Below are positions 15,688 through 23,011 of a stretch of 23,011 bases of DNA, piece after piece. The stretch covers positions 1 to 23,011 of the forward strand of contig JBBSME010000039.1 in NCBI GenBank assembly GCA_038233335.1. The letters are read 5' to 3'. A program made the position numbers and the translations under genes. Source of the stretch: Iamia sp038233335. Lineage in GTDB: Bacteria > Actinomycetota > Acidimicrobiia > Acidimicrobiales > Iamiaceae. Numbering within the stretch: the first letter of the stretch is position 1; each line of letters begins with the position of its first letter. A model generated the notes under the pieces. It made no database searches, had not been told where the DNA came from, and saw only the letters and a program-made list of their open reading frames with translations.

Positions 15688-16452
15688 ATGACCAGCACCG
15701 TCGTGCACCAGGCCGATCTGGCCCGAGATCGGGCCGTCCGCCGTCTGCGCCGCGCCAAGCGGCGGACCCACCGGAGCCTCCTCCGGGTCAGTCGACGCGT
15801 CCAGTGTCCGGTGTGCGGGTGGCACGGCCTGACCCTCATGGCGTCCCAGAACCCCCGTCGTCCGAACCGGATCTGCCCGTCGTGCGGGTCGAGCGAGCGG
15901 TACCGGGCCCTCGATCTGTGGATGCGGCGCAAGGGGGCCCCGGCCCGCGGCGCCCGCCTCCTCGAGATCGCCCCCATCGAGACCGTCCGCCACACCGCCG
16001 AGGACCTGGGCTACCGCTACACCAGCCTCGACCTCCACTCGCCCCGCGCTCTGGTGCGCGGTGACCTGTGCCGGCTGCCCTTCGCCGATGCCTCGTTCGA
16101 CCTGGTCATCTGCTTCCACGTCCTCGAGCACGTGCCTGACGATGCCACCGCGGCGGCCGAGCTGGCCCGTGCGGTGGGGTCCGACGGCACGGCCATGGTG
16201 GTGGTCCCCTGGGACGTCGAGCGGACCACGACCTTCGAGGATCCCGACGCCGATCCGGCCGACTACGAGCGCCTCTACGGCCAGAGTGACCACGTCCGCA
16301 TCTACGGCGCCGACGCCCCCGAGCGGTGGCGGCGGACGGGCACCTCGGTGCGAGAGGAGCGGTGGGAGGACGACTTCAGTCCCGATGCCCGCGCCCACCA
16401 CGCGCTCGAGGGCGACGACGACCGGTTCTGGTTCCTGTCGGCCCCGGCCTAG
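15688..16452 (+). CDS. Zinc-ribbon class I SAM-dependent methyltransferase
   Basis: This 254-residue protein starts with a basic stretch, then a zinc ribbon with CPVCGW (C40, C43) and CPSCGSSERYRAL (C63, C66). The methyltransferase core follows: ARLLEIAPIETV (89-100) as motif I, YTSLDLHSP as motif II, GDLCRLPFADASFDLVICFHVLEHVPDD (125-152) as motif III/IV, and AMVVVPWDVERTTTFED. The late segment YGQSDHVRIYGADAPER (197-213) is characteristic of a family found in surface-polysaccharide and sulfated-glycan neighbourhoods. Motif I is LEIAP rather than the glycine-rich E-x-G-x-G; I recall this as a family trait, not damage. ATG 15688 lies 40 bases after the NeuB fusion in the same direction, so both are probably one transcript. 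It may methylate a sugar hydroxyl of the polymer; that is inference. It ends convergently with the gene at 16484. Confidence 0.85.
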   Translation: MTSTVVHQADLARDRAVRRLRRAKRRTHRSLLRVSRRVQCPVCGWHGLTLMASQNPRRPNRICPSCGSSERYRALDLWMRRKGAPARGARLLEIAPIETVRHTAEDLGYRYTSLDLHSPRALVRGDLCRLPFADASFDLVICFHVLEHVPDDATAAAELARAVGSDGTAMVVVPWDVERTTTFEDPDADPADYERLYGQSDHVRIYGADAPERWRRTGTSVREERWEDDFSPDARAHHALEGDDDRFWFLSAPA

Positions 16453-16483
16453 GCGGCCCGGCTGGCGTCGCGCCGGGCGGTCG

Positions 16484-16796
16484 TCAAGCCGGAGGACCGT
16501 CACCGTCACCTTCGGCGACCGCGGACCGGACCCGCAGGACGCGGCCGGAGGCGCGCAGCACCAGCCGTCGGACCAGGCGGATGCCCCGAGCGAGCCGCGG
16601 CCTCGACGACCCGGCGCTGGGCGGCGCGCTGGTTCTCCACGATCACGACGGCACGGCGGGCGAGGTGGGCCACTGCGGCGGCCGTCTCCCGGTCGCTGAC
16701 CTGCCGGGTGACGGCCTCGTCGCCGTCGTTGGGGTGCAACCCGTCGATCACGACCAGGTCGTAGGGCCCCTCGGGCCGAGCCGCCCGGGCCCGCAT
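16484..16796 (-). pseudogene. Short methyltransferase-like gene with a probable frameshift
   Basis: The ATG at 16794-16796 shares one base with the ABC exporter stop (TGATG), so it looks like a coupled gene. The reading frame gives YDLVVIDGLHPNDGDEAV, which resembles the D-G-x-H segment in the second half of class I methyltransferases, then AHLARRAVVIVENQRAAQRR. No SAM-binding first half is present. Near 16584-16592 the codon pattern breaks. Downstream in the original frame, third positions become T-rich, with a stop at 16506-16508. Dropping one base instead gives RGIRLVRRLVLRASG with normal G/C third positions and a TGA at 16484-16486. The restored product would be about 103 residues. It may be a decaying remnant, a sequencing error, or a real small protein ending at 16506 (96 residues). 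Function unknown. Confidence 0.55.
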
Positions 16797-18622
16797 CAGG
16801 ACCTGATCCGCGACAGCGCCAGAGCGTCGCGGTAGAACGCGCTGCTGCGATCGAGCTCCTCGCGGGACCCCATGGCCTGGAGTTGGCCCTCGCCCATCAC
16901 CATGATCCGATCACAGGTGTTCAGGGTCGAGAGTCGATGGGCGATCACCACCACCGTGACCTCTCCCTTCAGCGCCGCGAAGGTCTCGTGCACCAGGGAC
17001 TCCGACCGCATGTCCAGCGCGCTGGTGGGCTCGTCCAGGACGAGGATCGATGGCTGGCGCAGGAGGGCCCGGGCGATGGCCACCCGCTGTCGCTGACCCC
17101 CCGAGAGGGCCCCTCCCCGGGAGCCGAGGGCGGTGTCGTAGCCGTGGGCCATGGCCATGATCTCGTCGTGGAGGTGGGCGCGGCGAGCGGCCGCCTCCAC
17201 GTCCTGCTGGGTGGCCTCGGTGCGGAAGAACCGGATGTTGTCCGAGATCGAAGCGTCGATGACCCGGCAGTCCTGGGGCACGAACGACACCTGGTCGAAC
17301 CAGGTCTCGTCCTCGACCGTCAGGGCGTCGATGCCGCCGATCCGGTAGGCGCCGTCGTCGGGGTGGCGGAGCCGCAGCAGCACCTGGATGAGGGTCGACT
17401 TGCCGCTGCCGGAGGGTCCGATGAGCCCCACCGCCTCGCCCGGGTCGATCGAGAACGACACCCGGTCCAGCCCCACGGCTCCGGAGGGGTAGCGGTAGCT
17501 GACCTCGTCGAAGGCGAGCGAGGACCGTTCCCTGATCGTCTCGTTGCCGGTCGGCGGGACCGAAGCCTGGAACCGCTGGCGCTCCTCGGTCAGGTGGGCG
17601 GCGAAGGGACCGTTCTCGGAGATGGTGTGGTACACGCCCTGGAGCGTCCCGGCCAGGTTCAGCGACCGGACCAGGATGATCACCACCGCCCCCAGCGAGG
17701 CCAGGGGCCGATCGATGGCCAGGTCCACCACCAGCAGGACCCCCAGCAAGATGAGCAGGGCCGCGGTCTGGTACACCGTCCCCACGACACGGGTGAGGAG
17801 CTGCGAGAAGTAGATCGGTCGGGCCTCGGACTCGGTCACCTCCTGGAGCTCGTTGGACACCTGATCGGTCACGCCGAAGGCCCGGATCTCCAGGCTCAGC
17901 CCGACCGCCTCGTAGGCACGGGCCGCGAACTTCTGACCAGCCTTCTGCTGGCGCACGGCCATGCGCTTGGCCAGGGTCGTCAACGGCTTGACGACAGCCG
18001 CCAGGACGACCCCCGACACCACGATGAGGGCGGCGGCGATCGGGTCGACCACGAAGGCCGACAGCACGAGGGCGGCAAGGCTCCAGGCCGTGGTCATCCC
18101 CTGGGCGATGGTCGAGACGGCCGTGGTGGCGCGGTTGGCGTGTCGGCCCAGGAGGTCCTGGACGACCGCCTCGCTCTCGTCGGCCTGGACCGCCCACCCG
18201 GCGCGGTTGTAGTCGTCGAAGGTGTCGCGCCGGATCGCGACCATCATCCGCTGGGTGATGCGGGCGCTCTGGTGGGCGGCGAGGGCCTGGAAGCCGGCGC
18301 GGGTGGCGACCAGCACCAGGGCGAGGATGAACAGCTCGCGGGAGGAGAGGTCGACGTCGCCCACCGGGCCCAGGGCGGCATCGAGACCGCCGTCGATCTC
18401 ACCGATGGTGACGGCCAGGCGCGCCACCACGACGAGCAGCGCGGCCTCGCTGAGACCACCGAGGAACGACGAGATGCTCATGACCACCAGCAGCCACCGG
18501 TACGGACGGAGGTAGGGCCGGAAGATCTTGAAGGGGGACTCCTCCGTCCGCTCGGGCGCGGGCGGCAGGACGCTCTCGGGTCGGCCGGCAGCCGCGGCGG
18601 GCGTGGCTGTCGGTGCGGTCAT
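16796..18622 (-). CDS. ABC exporter, membrane and ATPase domains fused (MsbA/PglK type)
   Basis: The 608-residue half-transporter should work as a homodimer. Residues 30-330 hold about six membrane spans; residues 365-608 are the ATPase. ATPase motifs are complete: Walker A IGPSGSGKST (401-410), Q-loop VPQD (Q450), signature ALSGGQRQR (505-513), Walker B ILVLDEPTSALD (526-537) and H562 in IAHRLST. Length and layout match lipid or lipid-linked oligosaccharide exporters. As no Wzx flippase is in the window and the gene sits among glycosyltransferases, it may flip a lipid-linked glycan outward, as PglK does; a drug or lipid exporter remains possible. GGAGGGGGG lies six bases before the ATG, and that start overlaps the upstream GT4 stop by four bases (ATGA). 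The first 28 residues are disordered and rich in A and P. Confidence 0.93.
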   Translation of the reverse strand: MTAPTATPAAAAGRPESVLPPAPERTEESPFKIFRPYLRPYRWLLVVMSISSFLGGLSEAALLVVVARLAVTIGEIDGGLDAALGPVGDVDLSSRELFILALVLVATRAGFQALAAHQSARITQRMMVAIRRDTFDDYNRAGWAVQADESEAVVQDLLGRHANRATTAVSTIAQGMTTAWSLAALVLSAFVVDPIAAALIVVSGVVLAAVVKPLTTLAKRMAVRQQKAGQKFAARAYEAVGLSLEIRAFGVTDQVSNELQEVTESEARPIYFSQLLTRVVGTVYQTAALLILLGVLLVVDLAIDRPLASLGAVVIILVRSLNLAGTLQGVYHTISENGPFAAHLTEERQRFQASVPPTGNETIRERSSLAFDEVSYRYPSGAVGLDRVSFSIDPGEAVGLIGPSGSGKSTLIQVLLRLRHPDDGAYRIGGIDALTVEDETWFDQVSFVPQDCRVIDASISDNIRFFRTEATQQDVEAAARRAHLHDEIMAMAHGYDTALGSRGGALSGGQRQRVAIARALLRQPSILVLDEPTSALDMRSESLVHETFAALKGEVTVVVIAHRLSTLNTCDRIMVMGEGQLQAMGSREELDRSSAFYRDALALSRIRS

Positions 18623-19854
18623 GGCTGGCCCCCCTCCATGGCCGACGGGCCCGCGCCCGGTCGGTCGGCCATGAGGTCACTGTAGAACGCGGCCCACTCA
18701 CCTCTCATGCGCCCGAGGCCGAAGTCGGCCGCGACCCGTGCCCGACCGGCACGGCCGAGCTCGACCCTCCTCGTGGCGTCGTCGGCCAGGCCGGCGAGGG
18801 CTCCGGCCAGCGCACCGGGATCCCCCGGCGGCACCAGGAGCCCGTTGACCTCGTCGTCGACGACCTCGCCCATGCCGCCGACGTCGGTCACCACCACGGG
18901 GAGGCCCACCGCGGCGGCCTCCAGCGTCGCGTTGCTGATGCCCTCCGACAGACTGGCGCTGACGAAGACATCGGCGTCCTCCAGGGCGCCGGTCACGCCC
19001 GACGGCGGGAGCGATCCGACCAGGTCCACGTGGTCTCCCTGCCCGAGGAGGTGGGCCCGGGCGAGGAGGGCACCGTGGTGCTCACCTCCTCCCACGATCG
19101 TGAGCCGGGCGTCGACCCCGCCCCGGCGCAGCAGGGCCAGTGCGCTGATGAGGTCACCGTGGCCCTTCAACGGATCCAGGCGGCCCACGGTCACCAACCG
19201 GAGGGGACCGGGGTCGGCGGGGACCACGGCGCGGGCCGCGAACCGATCGAGATCCACCGCCGGGCGGATCACGCGGACGCGCTCCGGGCGGGCCCCGTGG
19301 GCGATCACCGTCGTCGCCATGGCCGAGGACACCGCATGGACCGCGTCGAGACGGGGCAGCACCCGCCCCAGCGCGGCCCGACGCTCCGGGTCGACGGCAG
19401 GTCTGACCAGCTCGGCCGAGCCGCGGCAGCTGGTCACCAGTCGGCAGTCGCCGAGGAGGTCGAGCACCGGCTCGCAGGTCACCGCGATCCCGCTGAAGGA
19501 GAAGTGGACCACGTCGGGCTCCGTGGCCAGGATCGGCGCGGCCAGGGCCGTGCGACGGGTCGCATCGGCGAGGCTCGACGACGCTCTCCGAGCCCGACCG
19601 ATGGTCTGACCCACGGCGTCGGGGTGGTGACGGGCCAGGCGAGCCACCGCGGCTGGCGCGGACCGGGACAGCAGCGGCGGGAGGCCCTGGGCGGTGGCGA
19701 CGCCCGGGCCCACCTTGACCGCGGCTCTCCCGGTCGGGCGCAGCGCCAGGAGGGTCACGTCGTGACCCTGGTCGACGAGGGCGCGGGCGAAGGACCCGAG
19801 GAAGGTCTCGGAACCGCCCGGAAGGTCGTTGACCACCACGGTCACCCGGGTCAT
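18619..19854 (-). CDS. GT4-family glycosyltransferase
   Basis: The 411-residue protein begins RVTVVVNDLPGGSETFLGSFARAL, the GT4 acceptor-lobe opening with its glycine-rich loop. HFSFSGIAVTCEPVLDLLGD and VTSCRGSAELVRP follow, then the donor-lobe markers VRVIRPAVDLDRF, LVTVGRLDPLKGHGDLI and LTIVGGGEHHGALL. ASLSEGISNATLEAAAVGLPVVVTDVGG carries the E-x7-E pair. It probably adds one sugar to the lipid-linked unit in the cytoplasm. The open frame extends 160 codons further upstream, but that part is antisense-like filler inside the asparagine-synthase gene. The ATG at 19852-19854 overlaps the upstream stop by four bases (ATGA) and begins the family fold exactly. Its stop overlaps the ABC exporter start in the same way. 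Confidence 0.93.
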   Translation of the reverse strand: MTRVTVVVNDLPGGSETFLGSFARALVDQGHDVTLLALRPTGRAAVKVGPGVATAQGLPPLLSRSAPAAVARLARHHPDAVGQTIGRARRASSSLADATRRTALAAPILATEPDVVHFSFSGIAVTCEPVLDLLGDCRLVTSCRGSAELVRPAVDPERRAALGRVLPRLDAVHAVSSAMATTVIAHGARPERVRVIRPAVDLDRFAARAVVPADPGPLRLVTVGRLDPLKGHGDLISALALLRRGGVDARLTIVGGGEHHGALLARAHLLGQGDHVDLVGSLPPSGVTGALEDADVFVSASLSEGISNATLEAAAVGLPVVVTDVGGMGEVVDDEVNGLLVPPGDPGALAGALAGLADDATRRVELGRAGRARVAADFGLGRMRGEWAAFYSDLMADRPGAGPSAMEGGQP

Positions 19855-21740
19855 CGGCCCACGCTCGTGTCGGCGGGAGGCGGGAGGGGTCGGAGGTGGG
19901 TTCGGGCCCACAGCTGGAGGGCCATGAGGTTCCACAGGCCCCGCGTGCGATCGAGCCGGCCGGACCGGTGATCCTCGTACCAGCCCATGAGCTCGCTGGT
20001 CTCGAACAGCCCCGACGGGAACGCATCCGGTCCCAAGAGATCCCGGACGAGGGGCTCCAGATCGTCCCGCAGCCATCCTCCGAGCGGCACGGTGAACCCC
20101 CGCTTGGCACGGGGGATCGACTCGGCCGGCACCCGGGCCTCGAGGGCCCGGCGCAGCACCACCTTCCCATCGGTGCCCTGCAGCGCGGCCGACGGATCGA
20201 CCCGCGCCGCCAGATCGACGAGGTCGAGGTCGAGCAGCGGGACCCGCACCTCCAGGGAGTGGAACATGCTCGCCCGGTCCACCTTCTGCAGGATCATCGG
20301 GAGGTGGCAGGCCAGCTCGTTCGACCTCATCCACTGGAGCAGCTCGTCATCACCGGGCCGCCCGCCGAGTCGGAAGCGATCGAAGGATCCAGGGAGGCCT
20401 CCGAGCTCCGGGGCCAGGAGGGACAGGTCGGAATCGCGCAGCCCGGAGTGCGCGTCGAGGTACCAGTCGCCGATGGTCGGGAAGAGGATGCCCCGGGCCG
20501 GGCGACGAGGGGTGGGAAGGGGCTTGCTGGCGCCGTAGGCGGCCACGCGGAGCGGGCGGGGCAGGCCGAACCAGCGTCGGGCGCGACGCACCTTGGCGAA
20601 GCGGGGGTAGCCCCAGAAGAGCTCGTCCCCCCCATCGCCCGACAGCACCGCCTTCACCTTCTGGGCGGCCAGGGAGGACACGAGCAGGGTGGGAAACGAC
20701 GAGTAGTCGCCGAAGGGCTCGGTGTAGGCCTGGGCCACGTCGTCGACCAGGCCGAGCGCCTCCTCGCCGGTGATGCGGCGCAGGTGGTGTTCGAGGCCGA
20801 AGGCCTCGGCGTAGGCCGCGGCCGGAGCCGACTCGTCCATGTCCGGGTCGTCGGTGCCGATGGAGAAGGCAGGGATGGCGCCGCTCGCCGTCCCGGTCAT
20901 GGATGCGGCGACCAGGGGCGAATCGATGCCGCCCGAGAGGAAGACCCCCACGGGGACGTCGCTCACCATCTGGCGATCGACGGCCCGTCCGACGGCTTCG
21001 GCCACCGCCTCCTCCGCGTCACGTCCCCGCAGGCGCTCCTCCGGGGGGGCCGGACGGGGGAGCGGCCGGAACGGTCGGGAGCGCAGCGATCCCGCAGGCG
21101 ACACCTCGACGGCGTGACCGGGCTCGACCTGGCCGGTGTCCTCCAGGAGTCCGAAGGGGGCGGGGAGGAAGCCGAGGCGCAGGTACAGCTCGAGGGACCG
21201 CCGGTCGACCTGGCTGCGCTGGCAGCGACGGTGGCGGACCACCTGGTCGTACTGGGACCCGAACACGACCACCCCGTCCCCGCTCCACCAGTGCAGCGGC
21301 TTGATGCCGAGGGGGTCGCGCGCCAGCACCAGGCGACGCTCCCGAGGCCGGTACCAGGCCAGCGCGAACATGCCCTCGAACCGGGCCAGGGCATCGAACC
21401 CCCAGTGGGCCAGGGCCTCCAGCACCACCTCGGTGTCAGAGGTGGAACGGAACCTCCGCCCGGCGCTCTCCAGCTCTCGGCGCAGCGCACGGAAGTTGTA
21501 CACCTCTCCGTTGAAGACCAGGGCGTGGTGCCCGTCCGCGGTGACCATCGGCTGGTGCCCACGGTCGCTCAGGTCGAGGATCGACAGGCGGCGGAAGCCG
21601 AGGGCGCAGTGGCCGCCGTCGTCCCACGTCCCGGCATCGTCGGGGCCCCTCCGGGCCACGAGGTCGTTCAGGGCGCGGACCTCGGCCACGTCCTCCGGAG
21701 AGAGCCCCGGCGCGGCGAACATCCCGGTCAGGCCGCACAC
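19851..21740 (-). CDS. asnB: Asparagine-synthase-type glutamine amidotransferase
   Basis: The 629-residue protein has both domains of glutamine-dependent asparagine synthase. The start is GTG 21738-21740, giving M-C-G-L-T-G so that Cys2 is the exposed glutaminase nucleophile. RRGPDDAGTW (30-39), RLSILDLS (51-58), LVFNGEVYNFR (74-84) and SDTEV (101-105) complete that site. The synthetase domain has the ATP-binding SGGIDS (269-274) and LSGDGGDELFWGY (366-378), and KRGFTVPLGGWLRDDL near the end. In polysaccharide clusters these enzymes are often thought to amidate a uronic acid or another carboxyl group rather than make asparagine; which one applies here is inference. GAGAGGAG lies about 12 bases before the start. 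The gene is 28 bases after the upstream stop and overlaps the next start by four bases. An upstream in-frame ATG at 21818 would block the N-terminal cysteine and is rejected. Confidence 0.92.
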   Translation of the reverse strand: MCGLTGMFAAPGLSPEDVAEVRALNDLVARRGPDDAGTWDDGGHCALGFRRLSILDLSDRGHQPMVTADGHHALVFNGEVYNFRALRRELESAGRRFRSTSDTEVVLEALAHWGFDALARFEGMFALAWYRPRERRLVLARDPLGIKPLHWWSGDGVVVFGSQYDQVVRHRRCQRSQVDRRSLELYLRLGFLPAPFGLLEDTGQVEPGHAVEVSPAGSLRSRPFRPLPRPAPPEERLRGRDAEEAVAEAVGRAVDRQMVSDVPVGVFLSGGIDSPLVAASMTGTASGAIPAFSIGTDDPDMDESAPAAAYAEAFGLEHHLRRITGEEALGLVDDVAQAYTEPFGDYSSFPTLLVSSLAAQKVKAVLSGDGGDELFWGYPRFAKVRRARRWFGLPRPLRVAAYGASKPLPTPRRPARGILFPTIGDWYLDAHSGLRDSDLSLLAPELGGLPGSFDRFRLGGRPGDDELLQWMRSNELACHLPMILQKVDRASMFHSLEVRVPLLDLDLVDLAARVDPSAALQGTDGKVVLRRALEARVPAESIPRAKRGFTVPLGGWLRDDLEPLVRDLLGPDAFPSGLFETSELMGWYEDHRSGRLDRTRGLWNLMALQLWARTHLRPLPPPADTSVGR

Positions 21741-21768
21741 GAGGCGATCCGGCTCCTCTCGGCGTCGA

Positions 21769-23011
21769 TCACGGCGCCCCCGGCGCCGCGTCGGTCGGGT
21801 GCGGGGCGCCGGGGGCACCGGCCCTCGGCGCCGGGACCCCGAGCCCCTGCGCCACCCCTGCGGCCACGCGCTCGGTGGCGCGACCGTCGGTGAAGGTGAT
21901 GATCTCGTCGAGGATCCGTCGGCGGCCCTCGGCCCCCTCCTCGGGGTGGGTGAAGCCCCGTGCGACGGCCCTCACCAGGCTGGCTCGATCGTGGGCGATG
22001 GCCATGCCGCCCGAGGCCGCGATCGGCAGCCAGTGCTCCCGTTCGTACATGGTGCGCACCTGACGATCATGGGGTCGGCCGGGCGCGTCGTCGAAGGCCG
22101 GCCCGACCTGGGGTCGGTCGAACCATGCACCGTCGACGGTCAGGGTCGAGGAGGTGCTCACGTGGACCGCCGAGTGGGCCAGGGTGGACACGAGGCGCTC
22201 GATGTCGGCGACCCGGGCGCTGGATGTGGCCTCGGAGCCGGCCTCGACGGCCCAGGGCTTGTCGCTCACCACGTGGCGGCACCGAGCCAGGGTCGGCTCC
22301 CACGTCGACTGCGCCTCCATCGGGTGGCGCCGGAACACGATGACGGGCCGGCCCGGCACCTCGCCCCGTTCGATGGCGTCGTCGAGCACCTCGAGGAAGG
22401 CGGGCTCGTTGGGGACGTGGACCGAGGGGCCACCCCCGAAGAGGACCACGGGTCGATCCGCGCTCAGACCCAGGGCCTCCCGCCACGCCTCCTCCGACCA
22501 GCACCAGGCCGGGTTGGCGTAGAAGTCGAACTGGGGAGCGCCCGTCACCTCGACCTGAGGCGGGCTCAGCTCGGGGTAGGACCGGAGCAGCTCCTGGCGG
22601 TTGTGGGCGTTCCACACCAGGTAGCGGTCGAAGGTGACCGGGATCCACGGACGCGACGTGGGGTTGTCGAAGGAGATGATGGAGGTCACCAGCGCGAGTC
22701 CGGCGCGCTCGGCGGCCCGCAGGAAGAGCTCCTCCATCCGGTGGTAGGGGGTCACCGACAGCACCGCATCCAGGCGCAGGTCATCCAGCCCTCGCGCCAC
22801 GCGGGCCAGCTCCGTGTCGGACACCAGGAGCCGGGCCTCCTTGGCCAGCACCCGGTCCCGCCCGCCGGGTAGGCGGCCGGGTGTGCCCTCGACCAGCCGT
22901 CGGGCCCGGCGCCTCAGCCGGGTGCGGGTCCCGTACACCGCGTCTCGCCGGTACCAGTCGATCGCGGTCGTGGGAGACCGCAGCTGCTGCTGGAACATGA
23001 GGTCCACCGCC
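21769..23011 (-). CDS. GT-B-like surface polysaccharide transferase (CDP-glycerol transferase-like), 5' end cut
   Basis: The frame is open to the right edge, so the N-terminus is missing; a GTG at 23005-23007 is probably an internal valine. About 413 residues are visible. VLSVTPYHRMEELFLRAAERAG and SIISFDNPTSR, then FDRYLVWNAHNRQELLRSYP and VTGAPQFDFY, follow the layout of GT-B proteins related to CDP-glycerol glycerophosphotransferases and capsule transferases. The second lobe shows VVLFGGGPSVH, VIVFRRHPME and HVSTSSTLTVDGAWFDRPQVG. The last two match the R-x-H-P and S-x-S-x-x-x-x-D/E-G segments that bind the nucleotide donor in these families. The tail is proline- and alanine-rich and likely disordered. 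It is upstream of and co-directional with asnB (28-base gap). Whether it moves a sugar, glycerol phosphate or another polyol phosphate cannot be decided. Confidence 0.75.
   Translation of the reverse strand, partial: AVDLMFQQQLRSPTTAIDWYRRDAVYGTRTRLRRRARRLVEGTPGRLPGGRDRVLAKEARLLVSDTELARVARGLDDLRLDAVLSVTPYHRMEELFLRAAERAGLALVTSIISFDNPTSRPWIPVTFDRYLVWNAHNRQELLRSYPELSPPQVEVTGAPQFDFYANPAWCWSEEAWREALGLSADRPVVLFGGGPSVHVPNEPAFLEVLDDAIERGEVPGRPVIVFRRHPMEAQSTWEPTLARCRHVVSDKPWAVEAGSEATSSARVADIERLVSTLAHSAVHVSTSSTLTVDGAWFDRPQVGPAFDDAPGRPHDRQVRTMYEREHWLPIAASGGMAIAHDRASLVRAVARGFTHPEEGAEGRRRILDEIITFTDGRATERVAAGVAQGLGVPAPRAGAPGAPHPTDAAPGAP

Noticed and set aside
13467..15995. An 842-codon open frame on the minus strand opposite the NeuB fusion
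   Set aside because: Same antisense artefact; the plus strand carries complete NeuB catalytic motifs.
19855..20334. N-terminal extension of the GT4 gene at 18619
   Set aside because: The extra 160 codons are out-of-frame translation of the asparagine-synthase C-terminus; ATG 19854 starts the fold.
21741..21818. ATG at 21818 as start of asnB
   Set aside because: The glutaminase needs a cysteine at position 2, given exactly by GTG 21740.
1..23011. CRISPR array, tRNA/rRNA, insertion sequence or phage genes
   Set aside because: I found no regularly spaced repeats, tRNA-like cloverleafs, transposase or integrase motifs.

Overview
The window is very GC-rich, with G or C at almost every third codon position, GTG starts and purine-rich ribosome binding sites. 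It reads as a chromosomal segment of a high-GC Gram-positive-type bacterium (Actinomycetota). An Acidimicrobiia-like lineage is a guess from style only, because there is no rRNA or other marker gene. The window is gene-dense: the largest gaps are 10000-10153 and 13258-13403, and no tRNA, rRNA, insertion sequence, integrase or CRISPR array was seen.

Nearly every gene belongs to the making, decorating or exporting of a surface polysaccharide. Block A (1-3894, minus) is three overlapping glycosyltransferase genes: a two-module GT2, a GT4, and a GT4 that runs off the left edge. Block B (3985-11605, plus) starts divergently from block A. It holds a GT2, a GT4, a fused Wzz chain-length regulator/BY-type tyrosine kinase, a NodU/TobZ-type O-carbamoyltransferase and a multi-spanning Wzy/WaaL-type polymerase or ligase. 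Block C (11583-13257, minus) is a FemAB-like acyl/aminoacyl transferase followed by a GNAT acetyltransferase. Its 3' end overlaps the polymerase gene tail to tail. Block D (13404-16452, plus) is a large fusion (CBS pair + NeuB synthase + SAF + xylose-isomerase-like TIM barrel) and a zinc-ribbon methyltransferase. Block E (16484-23011, minus) is a GT-B-type transferase cut by the right edge, an asparagine-synthase-type amidotransferase, a GT4, an ABC exporter, and a short methyltransferase-like gene that appears frameshifted.

Inferred joint role: the glycosyltransferases build a lipid-linked repeat unit, the Wzy-like protein polymerises or ligates it, and the Wzz/kinase sets chain length. The carbamoyl-, acetyl-, FemAB-like, amido- and methyltransferases decorate it. 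The NeuB fusion points to a nonulosonic (sialic-acid-like) sugar as one component. No Wzx flippase and no initiating sugar-phosphate transferase are in the window, so the ABC exporter may be the flippase. Five blocks in alternating direction, joined inside by 1-4 base stop/start overlaps, suggest a modular locus. The least conventional parts are the NeuB fusion and the frameshifted gene after the ABC exporter.
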